Assembly (NCBI GenBank): GCA_036676295.1
Contig: JAKFDE010000031.1
Coordinates: 186,001-250,000, forward strand
From: UBA4416 sp036676295
GTDB lineage: Bacteria; Bacteroidota; Bacteroidia; B-17B0; Aurantibacillaceae
Length of the DNA stretch: 64,000 nucleotides
Direction: 5' to 3'
Each line of letters begins with the position of its first letter. Position 1 is the stretch's first letter. Below the pieces are notes generated by a model. That model was not told the DNA's origin, ran no database searches, and saw only the letters and a program-made list of their open reading frames with translations. Below, in pieces: positions 58,670-64,000 of this stretch. The translations under genes and the position numbers were made by a program.

Positions 58670-59704
58670 ATGAATAATACTGAGGATACGTTTATTTTAG
58701 GCATCGAATCGAGTTGCGATGATACCTCATGCGCTATTCTCAAAAACGAGGTGTTATTATCTAACGTAACCGCCAATCAGAGTATCCATCAGCAATACGG
58801 AGGCGTTATTCCGGAACTGGCAAGCAGAGATCATCAAAAAAACATTATTCCGGTTGTAGAAGCAGCGTTAAAAAATGCTAATGTAAACTTATCTCAACTC
58901 AATGGCATTGCTGTAACCAGAGGCCCTGGCTTAAGTGGAAGCTTGTTAGTAGGATTGTCTTTTGCTAAATCTTTATCCTTAGCGTTAAACATTCCGTTGA
59001 TAGAAGTGAACCATATGCAAGGCCATATATTAGCACACTTTATTGATGAGCAAAAAGCAGAAAATACTCCTCATCCTTCTTTTCCTTTTTTATGTTTAAC
59101 GGTGAGTGGCGGACATACACAAATTGTAAAAATCACCAATCATTTGGAGTTTGAATTATTAGCCGAAACAGAAGATGATGCTGTAGGTGAAGCTTTTGAT
59201 AAAGCGGCCAAAATATTAGGACTGCCCTACCCCGGCGGACCATTAATTGATAAGTATGCACAATTAGGAGATGCTACCAAGTATAAATTTCCGATGCCGC
59301 ACCTTAAAAACAATAACTATAGTTTTAGCGGCGTTAAAACAGCTTTTTTATATTTCATTCAGGAACAAACAAAATTGAATTCAAATTTTGTGGCAGAAAA
59401 CCTCAATGATATTTGCGCTTCGTACCAGGCTCACTTAATTAAGTATTTATTAAAAAATCTATTAGCAGTTTCTAAAGAAACAAACATCAAACAAATTGCC
59501 ATTGCCGGTGGTGTATCTGCCAATTCGGGCTTACGTAAAGAATTGGCATTATTAGGTCAAAAACATAACTGGCAAACGTATATTCCAAAATTTGAATACT
59601 GCACCGATAACGCCGCTATGATTGCCATTACAGGCTACTATAAATTTTTAAGAAAAGAATTTTGTGGTTTAGATGCAACGCCACTAGCTAGGTATCATAT
59701 TTAA
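58670..59704 (+). CDS. tsaD: tRNA threonylcarbamoyladenosine transferase TsaD
   Basis: A 344-residue ASKHA-fold enzyme that places the threonylcarbamoyl group on A37 of ANN-decoding tRNAs, together with TsaB, TsaC and TsaE (not in the window). Signatures: GIESSCDDTSCAIL, TRGPGLSGSLLVGLSFAKSL split over residues 84-103, metal ligands in VNHMQGHILAH, SGGHTQIV, GEAFDKAAKILGLPYPGGP split, and IAGGVSANSGLR. Full length. The promoter must lie within the first codons of the divergent TamB-like gene, because only 21 bases separate the starts. Confidence 0.97.
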   Translation: MNNTEDTFILGIESSCDDTSCAILKNEVLLSNVTANQSIHQQYGGVIPELASRDHQKNIIPVVEAALKNANVNLSQLNGIAVTRGPGLSGSLLVGLSFAKSLSLALNIPLIEVNHMQGHILAHFIDEQKAENTPHPSFPFLCLTVSGGHTQIVKITNHLEFELLAETEDDAVGEAFDKAAKILGLPYPGGPLIDKYAQLGDATKYKFPMPHLKNNNYSFSGVKTAFLYFIQEQTKLNSNFVAENLNDICASYQAHLIKYLLKNLLAVSKETNIKQIAIAGGVSANSGLRKELALLGQKHNWQTYIPKFEYCTDNAAMIAITGYYKFLRKEFCGLDATPLARYHI

Positions 59705-59733
59705 TTGTTTCTCGTATCAAACTTGCTAATACT

Positions 59734-59797
59734 TGTCACATCGAGCCTGTCGAGATGGCAAGGTGTTTTGATAGGTTCTCGACAAGCTCGAACTGAC
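59734..59797. repeat. Inverted pair of TCGA-family palindromic repeats
   Basis: Two copies in the tsaD-pth gap: 59734-59757 (core TCGAGCCTGTCGAGAT) and 59774-59797 (core TTCTCGACAAGCTCGAA), inverted relative to each other with 16 bases between. Together they can form a large hairpin between the convergent genes and may act as a bidirectional terminator. Same family as copies at 21296, 22867, 60771 and 60942. Confidence 0.75.
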
Positions 59798-59816
59798 AAA
59801 TCATTAAATAAACAAT

Positions 59817-60383
59817 TTACTTAGTATTAAACTCATTCATGCATCTGGCCAAACCAATAAAGGCAAAGGCTTTTACTGCATCAGCGGCTATTTTAATACG
59901 ATCGTTCAATGTTTTCTTTTCTTCATCATTCCATTTACCCAACACATAATTCACCTGATTACCCTTACCAAACTCGCTGCTGATACCAAAACGTAAACGG
60001 GGGTAATTAGTGCTATTAAGCGTTTCCTGAATGTTTTTCAAACCATTATGTCCTCCATCTGAACCTTTTGGGCCTAATCGAATTTTACCAAAAGGCAAGG
60101 CTAATTCATCTACAATGACCAAACAATTTTCAATGGCAATTTTTTCAGTTTGTAACCAATAGTTTAAGGCTTTACCACTTAAATTCATATAAGTAGTGGG
60201 TTTGATCAGGATCAATTGTTTGCCTTTGTATTTAAGCTCCGCAACATCAGCCAAACGATCTGATTTAAATTTCAGATCATGTTCTTTTGCGATATAATCC
60301 AGTACTTCAAAGCCAATATTATGACGGGTGTGGGCATATTCCTCACCAATATTTCCTAATCCTACAATTAAAAACTTACTCAT
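59817..60383 (-). CDS. pth: Peptidyl-tRNA hydrolase
   Basis: A 188-residue enzyme that releases tRNA from peptidyl-tRNA drop-off products. The start MSKFLIVGLGNIGEEYAHTRHNIGFEVLD includes the catalytic His H21 (NIGEEYAHTRHNIGF). The other active-site segments PTTYMNLSGKAL and VIVDELALPFGKIRL are present, as is GSDGGHNGLKNI. Full length. It is convergent with tsaD across the repeat pair and divergent from rho with a 208-base gap. Confidence 0.96.
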   Translation of the reverse strand: MSKFLIVGLGNIGEEYAHTRHNIGFEVLDYIAKEHDLKFKSDRLADVAELKYKGKQLILIKPTTYMNLSGKALNYWLQTEKIAIENCLVIVDELALPFGKIRLGPKGSDGGHNGLKNIQETLNSTNYPRLRFGISSEFGKGNQVNYVLGKWNDEEKKTLNDRIKIAADAVKAFAFIGLARCMNEFNTK

Positions 60384-60591
60384 GCCGCAAAGGTATTTTA
60401 TTTAGCAAAAAACAAGGCTATTTTTGAGTAATTATCTCCTAAAAAATAATTTTCCAGGTATTTTGTAATCTAAAATTAATGCTTATACTTGTATCATCGT
60501 AATTGTTGTTACAATTTCTTGTAATAGCGTAATCACAAAAAAATAAACACATCATTCTTTTTAATTATCATTTCCCTTATTTAGCATATCT
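60384..60591. other. 208-base divergent region between pth and rho
   Basis: It holds the promoters of both genes and probably a long rho leader. ATTGTTGTTACAAT (around 60501) is an inverted repeat with 5-base arms, followed by another TTGTAAT. TATTTTG near 60454 is one base short of the -7 consensus. No open frame is seen. Rho genes are often autoregulated through their leaders, which would fit, but no element is certain. Confidence 0.4.
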
Positions 60592-62364
60592 ATGTTTGAA
60601 GTATTAGACCTTAGCGGCAGAGCCTTGCCTCAATTAAAAGAAATTTGTAAACAGTTTGGTATTGATGCCAAAGGATTAGCAAAGCCTGACATGGTTTTGA
60701 AAATTATTGAAGCACAAAGTGCTAATACAGAATTAGCCGCTCAAATATCTGATCAGTTTCCTAAAAAAGACACTTCGACAAGTTCAGTGACAGAGAAAAG
60801 TACTGAAGCGAAGGTAAAAAAACCTAGAATTCAAAAGTCAACCGAAACCACAGCTAAGCCGGCAAGTCTTTTTTCTGAAAAACCGGTTGAGGAAAAAGTT
60901 GTAGAAGAGAAAATTGTTGCTGAACCTAAAACAGAAGAAAACACTTCGACAAGCTCAGTATCTGAAAAAGTGGTTCATCAAAAACCACTTCACGAAAAGC
61001 AACAGCATTCAGAAAAACAACAACATCCCGAAAAAAGAGAAGAACGTCAACACAAAGTTCCGGTTCATCATCACCAACAAAAACAAAGCAATACAGAATC
61101 TTCTGATCCTATACAAGTCATCAATAATGATCTGGCTATTAACATTGAAGCCGAAGAAAAGCCTCAAACACCGGATGGCATGGAGACTAACGAATCTAAA
61201 GAACACAAACCACAACTTCCAAAACCGGAAAGAGTTTATTATAATTTTGATGGCATTGCGATTGGTGAAGGTGTATTAGAAATGATGCCTGATGGTTATG
61301 GCTTTTTAAGAAGTTCTGATTACAATTATTTAAGTTCTCCCGATGATATTTATGTATCACAATCACAAATAAAATTATTTGGTTTAAAAACCGGTGATGT
61401 GGTTCGTGGTGGTATTCGCCCTCCAAAAGATGGTGAGAAATTTTTTCCTTTAGTAAAAGTAGATGAGATCAATGGCAGAGAGCCTTCTTATATCAGAGAC
61501 AGAGTTCCTTTTGATTATTTAACCCCATTATTCCCAAGCGAAAAATTAAAATTAACCGGACATCCTACTCAAACATTAAGCACACGTATCATTGATATGT
61601 TTGCGCCTATTGGAAAAGGACAACGTGGTTTAATTGTGGCACAACCAAAAACAGGTAAAACTGTTTTATTAAAAGACATTGCAAACGCCATTGCTTACAA
61701 TCATCCTGAAGTTTATTTAATTATTTTATTAATTGATGAACGTCCGGAAGAGGTAACTGATATGGCTCGTAGTGTAAGGGCTGAAGTGGTTTCATCAACT
61801 TTTGATGAACCTGCTGAAAAACACGTGAAGATCGCGAACATTGTTTTGGAAAAAGCAAAACGTATGGTTGAGTGTGGACATGATGTGGTGATCTTATTAG
61901 ATAGTATTACCCGTATGGCTCGTGCCTACAACACCGTAGCGCCTTCAAGCGGAAAAGTATTATCAGGTGGTGTGGAAGCAAACGCTTTACAAAAACCAAA
62001 ACGCTTTTTTGGAGCAGCTCGTAAAATTGAAAATGGTGGTTCATTAACGATCATTGCGACAGCTTTAACAGAAACAGGTTCTAAAATGGACGAGGTGATC
62101 TTTGAAGAATTTAAAGGAACGGGTAATATGGAATTACAATTGGATCGTAAAATTGCGAACCGTCGTATTTTCCCTGCCGTTGATTTAACAGCTTCTTCAA
62201 CACGTAGAGATGATCTATTATTAAGTAAAGAAATGTTGCAACGTTTATGGGTATTACGTAAACATTTAGCGGATATGAATCCGGTAGAAGCCATGGAGTT
62301 CTTACAAAATCAAATTAATAAAACTCAAACTAACGAGGAATTTTTAATCAGTATGAATGGGTAA
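60592..62364 (+). CDS. rho: Transcription termination factor Rho with a long disordered insert
   Basis: A 590-residue hexameric RNA helicase that ends transcription. Residues 1-50 are the Rho_N helical domain. About 51-210 is a disordered linker rich in Glu, Lys, Ser, Thr, Gln and a His-rich stretch (LHEKQQHSEKQQHPEK). The RNA-binding cold-shock-like domain is at about 215-290, and the ATPase domain follows with Walker A AQPKTGKTVLL near 350, DERPEEVTD and the Q-loop region. Two linker segments, residues 61-67 and 118-124, read TSTSSVT and TSTSSVS and are translations of a TCGA-family repeat. Bacteroides Rho is known to have a disordered insert that drives phase separation; this one is analogous. 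Confidence 0.97.
   Translation: MFEVLDLSGRALPQLKEICKQFGIDAKGLAKPDMVLKIIEAQSANTELAAQISDQFPKKDTSTSSVTEKSTEAKVKKPRIQKSTETTAKPASLFSEKPVEEKVVEEKIVAEPKTEENTSTSSVSEKVVHQKPLHEKQQHSEKQQHPEKREERQHKVPVHHHQQKQSNTESSDPIQVINNDLAINIEAEEKPQTPDGMETNESKEHKPQLPKPERVYYNFDGIAIGEGVLEMMPDGYGFLRSSDYNYLSSPDDIYVSQSQIKLFGLKTGDVVRGGIRPPKDGEKFFPLVKVDEINGREPSYIRDRVPFDYLTPLFPSEKLKLTGHPTQTLSTRIIDMFAPIGKGQRGLIVAQPKTGKTVLLKDIANAIAYNHPEVYLIILLIDERPEEVTDMARSVRAEVVSSTFDEPAEKHVKIANIVLEKAKRMVECGHDVVILLDSITRMARAYNTVAPSSGKVLSGGVEANALQKPKRFFGAARKIENGGSLTIIATALTETGSKMDEVIFEEFKGTGNMELQLDRKIANRRIFPAVDLTASSTRRDDLLLSKEMLQRLWVLRKHLADMNPVEAMEFLQNQINKTQTNEEFLISMNG
60771..60792. repeat. TCGA-family repeat inside rho, copy 1
   Basis: Core CACTTCGACAAGTTCAGTGA. 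In frame it gives TSTSSVT (residues 61-67). It shares ACTTCGACAAG and TCAGT with copy 2 at 60942, and CGACAAG with the intergenic copy at 59774. Confidence 0.65.
60942..60960. repeat. TCGA-family repeat inside rho, copy 2
   Basis: Core ACTTCGACAAGCTCAGTA. In frame it gives TSTSSV (residues 118-123), in the same phase as copy 1, 171 bases downstream of it. Confidence 0.65.
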
Positions 62365-62366
62365 AA

Positions 62367-62410
62367 ATCAGACAATTAGATAATTTGACCATGCGACAAT
62401 TATCTTTAAT
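62367..62410. repeat. Weak hairpin spacer between rho and the DUF4199 gene
   Basis: AGATAATT (62378-62385) and AATTATCT (62398-62405) are exact inverted repeats with a 12-base loop; the surrounding text repeats ACAATTA words. It may be a weak terminator of rho, with a T-rich but broken tract after it. Confidence 0.45.
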
Positions 62411-62434
62411 GTTTAATTTTTTTAAATAAATTTT

Positions 62435-62968
62435 ATGAATACAAAATCTTTTTTATTTCCTGCCATCTATAGTTCGCTTTGTATCATTGCTACCTGCATT
62501 ACATTTTATGGTGGTTTTATTGATCATATTAATAAAGCAACCATTATTTGCTGGCTATTAATTGTACCGTTTACTATAGGTTCAATGATCTATACTAAAA
62601 GAGCGATCTACAATGGCAACATTGGAGGAAAAGATCTGGCGAAGGAAGGATTCAAATTTATTATTTTCAGTACTATTATTTTAGTGGCTTTTCAAGCTGT
62701 GTTTTTTACTTTAGATTTTAAAGAATACAAAATTAACTTTATGCAAACCTATGGTTTAGAGTTAGCCAAGGCTCAGATTAAAGCGGGAAACTTAAAGATC
62801 ACTGAAGCTGAATTGCCTGGTTTAATTGCTAAAGAAATCGAACAAGTAACTCTGTTTAAAGAATGTACGAGTATCGTTTTTAAAAATTTATTCTTAGGAA
62901 CCATCACCGTTGTGTTAACGGCTGTTGCGATGAGAGGAAGAGTTCGTACAGACTTTTCGAGTAACTAA
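62435..62968 (+). CDS. DUF4199 membrane protein
   Basis: A 177-residue inner-membrane protein with four predicted helices: about 7-29, 38-53, 75-93 and 148-165. The cytoplasmic or periplasmic loop at 97-140 is charged (KAGNLKITEAELPGLIAKE). The pattern (N-terminal paired helices, then KRAIYNGNIGGKDLAKEGFK, split) is the DUF4199 family, common in Bacteroidota and of unknown role. It follows rho by 70 bases, with a weak hairpin between them, so it may have its own promoter. The 237 bases after it hold a hairpin repeat cluster. Confidence 0.82.
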   Translation: MNTKSFLFPAIYSSLCIIATCITFYGGFIDHINKATIICWLLIVPFTIGSMIYTKRAIYNGNIGGKDLAKEGFKFIIFSTIILVAFQAVFFTLDFKEYKINFMQTYGLELAKAQIKAGNLKITEAELPGLIAKEIEQVTLFKECTSIVFKNLFLGTITVVLTAVAMRGRVRTDFSSN

Positions 62969-63042
62969 ACCTCTCTCATTCTTAGCTTCTTGCTCTTTGT
63001 ATTTAGCCCAATTTCGTTTATTAAAGAAGCGCAATTTATTAA

Positions 63043-63195
63043 AGGTCGCTCCTACGGAGCTAGTTTCAGTTAATACATTTATTACAAACAGTTTGCCCCT
63101 ACGGAGCTTTATCGAACTTAAACACAGCCTCGTAGAGGCATCCTGTTTATAGAAATCATAATTGATTTTGTCGTTTAGCTCCGAAGGAGCGACCT
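63043..63195. repeat. Cluster of four short GC hairpins (GCTCCTACGGAGC type)
   Basis: Four elements occur in a row: GCTCCTACGGAGC (about 63048-63060), CCCCTACGGAG (63096-63106), GCCTCGTAGAGGC (63127-63139) and GCTCCGAAGGAGC (about 63178-63190). Each is a short stem with a 3-base loop. The first and last lie in 19-base arms (63043-63061, 63177-63195) that are inverted copies with one mismatch, so the whole block is also a large palindrome. There is no open frame. I recall similar text scattered through other Bacteroidota genomes, suggesting a dispersed repeat. Confidence 0.75.
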
Positions 63196-63205
63196 GTATT
63201 GTTCT

Positions 63206-63589
63206 TTAATTTTTTTTCTTCTTTTCCTTCGCTACATTTTCCTTCGCTCTGAATTTTACGATCTTAGAAATCAATTCAATTGGCAATGGTTCATCCAACG
63301 GAAATTGCACAGAGCCTTTTCCTTGTTTGTATACCGACAATTCTTTTTTAAATTCTTCGTGCCCAGTTGGTGTGGCATAAAACCCAATATGTTTTGGAAA
63401 GGCGGCATAATACACCAATGGACCATGAAACTTGAAGGCCGGCATTTGATAACTGATCAACTCTTCGGCATCAGGAACTAATTTCTTAATAGTTTGACGT
63501 ATCTTCTTTAAGCGGGCACGGGCAGGCTCAGCTGCATTTTCAATATACAGGTCAACTTCATCCGGTTTGTATGTATAGCCTTTTATCAT
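63206..63589 (-). CDS. DUF1801 (YdhG-like) protein
   Basis: A 127-residue cytoplasmic protein of the DUF1801 family: the sequence PARARLKKIRQTIKKLVPDAEELISYQMPAF, split over 18-48, is the core signature, followed by YYAAFPKHIGFYATP and ELISKIVKFRAKENV. The fold resembles that of iron- and frataxin-like small proteins, but no activity is established. The C-terminal tail is Lys-rich (KEKKKKN). It begins 6 bases after the VOC gene stop, so the two are co-transcribed. Confidence 0.87.
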   Translation of the reverse strand: MIKGYTYKPDEVDLYIENAAEPARARLKKIRQTIKKLVPDAEELISYQMPAFKFHGPLVYYAAFPKHIGFYATPTGHEEFKKELSVYKQGKGSVQFPLDEPLPIELISKIVKFRAKENVAKEKKKKN

Positions 63590-63595
63590 TGTTTA

Positions 63596-63964
63596 TTATT
63601 TTGCAGTTGGATCATTTTGATAAACACCATGAATGTTACCATCCGGATCTTTAAAATAAGCTAACCAGCCGATTGTTGGAATTGGCATTTTAGGAACAAC
63701 AACAATGCCTCCGGCTTTTTCAATTTTCACAATAGTTGCATCTATATCAGCTACATCAATAGAGTTAGCAATTGGTTGATTAGGGTCTTTCTTTTTCATT
63801 ATGCCGCCATTAATGCCGGGTAACTTTTCATCACCGGTAGTAGCTGCCCAATATTCTCCGGGTATAAACTCCTGAAAGTTCCAATTAAATACTTCCTTAA
63901 AAAATGTCATTGTTTTTTCAGGTTCATTGCAAGGGATCTCGAAATGCACTACTCTATTGCTCAT
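63596..63964 (-). CDS. VOC-family (glyoxalase-like) protein
   Basis: A 122-residue protein of the vicinal-oxygen-chelate fold: N-terminal VVHFEIPCNEPEKTMTFFKEVFNW (His and Asn in the first beta-alpha unit), then IDVADIDATIVKIEKAGG, and the C-terminal FKDPDGNIHGVYQ with the usual metal-ligand position. Members range from glyoxalases to antibiotic-binding proteins; the function here is unknown. It is the first gene of a pair with the DUF1801 gene. The start codon is 36 bases from the right window edge, so its promoter lies partly outside. Confidence 0.88.
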   Translation of the reverse strand: MSNRVVHFEIPCNEPEKTMTFFKEVFNWNFQEFIPGEYWAATTGDEKLPGINGGIMKKKDPNQPIANSIDVADIDATIVKIEKAGGIVVVPKMPIPTIGWLAYFKDPDGNIHGVYQNDPTAK

Positions 63965-64000
63965 AATTTTTTTGTTTATACTTAAAGGTAAAACATTGAC

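Noticed and set aside
60914..61279. Alternative-frame 121-codon reading inside the rho linker
   Set aside because: It is a shadow of the low-complexity linker; the Rho frame is intact across the whole region.
63043..63195. CRISPR-like array
   Set aside because: The four units differ in sequence and spacing and are self-complementary hairpins; there are no regular spacers and no cas genes.
1..64000. tRNA, rRNA, prophage or insertion-sequence genes
   Set aside because: I looked through the intergenic gaps for CCA-ended cloverleaf sequence and for transposase or integrase motifs and saw none.

Overview
The window is chromosomal DNA from a Bacteroidota bacterium, probably of the Flavobacteriales or a related order; finer placement is not possible by eye. 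The evidence is consistent across the window. It is AT-rich and Asn/Lys-rich. It has a short primary sigma factor and promoters of the phylum type (TTTG, about 19 bases, TAnnTTTG). It carries type IX secretion parts (PorQ and two proteins with C-terminal sorting domains), a TonB receptor paired with a DUF4249 lipoprotein, bacillithiol synthesis (BshA), DUF4199 and DUF5106-type proteins, and a Rho factor with a long disordered insert. No tRNA, rRNA, CRISPR array, prophage or transposase gene was seen.

Layout. 1-2115: C45-type hydrolase (cut by the window edge) and a sodium/solute symporter. 2426-8665: lipid N-acyltransferase, EngB GTPase, a conserved small protein, a two-domain M16 peptidase and BshA. 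8634-10901: secreted hypothetical protein, an unlisted 54-residue peptide gene with a textbook double-glycine leader, DapF and a membrane-anchored partner. 11043-14977: HtrA/Deg protease, RpoD, an Asn-rich secreted protein and a small phosphoesterase. 15061-24991 (minus strand): secreted amidase with a CUB-like domain, ABC exporter with TruA, phosphodiesterase, OmpA-domain protein, MutS2. 25123-29915: DUF349 protein, small lipoprotein, acyl-CoA dehydrogenase, AnmK, CrcB. 29949-33941: thiol-disulfide protein and a patatin/outer-membrane-barrel protein. 34056-41643 (plus strand): orphan permease, TpiA, PrmA, PH-like membrane protein, FAD oxidase, sorting-domain protein, L,D-transpeptidase. 41713-48219: DUF4249/TonB receptor pair and a RecB-like helicase-nuclease. 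48325-50111: LEA-type lipoprotein and an ECF sigma factor with a likely membrane anti-sigma partner. 50169-53705 (minus strand): Nudix, PorQ, tryptophan dioxygenase, DUF3108. 53826-63964: chagasin-like lipoprotein, TamB-like giant, TsaD, Pth, Rho, DUF4199, DUF1801 and VOC proteins.

Most of this is housekeeping: cell-wall synthesis and recycling (DapF, AnmK, L,D-transpeptidase, amidase), envelope biogenesis (TamB, PorQ, patatin barrel), translation and RNA processing (EngB, PrmA, TruA, TsaD, Pth) and transcription (RpoD, Rho). Two things stand out. The first is the orphan double-glycine leader peptide gene at 9228-9392, with its own terminator and no exporter in the window. The second is a family of short TCGA-containing palindromic repeats. 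They lie between genes and also inside two reading frames (the phosphodiesterase at 20814-21605 and the disordered linker of Rho), where they appear to add in-frame peptide, as Rickettsia palindromic elements do. Several other intergenic hairpin or degenerate repeat classes are present at 3371-3497, 7431-7511, 14390-14468, 31558-31625, 35888-35940, 41644-41710, 62367-62410 and 63043-63195.
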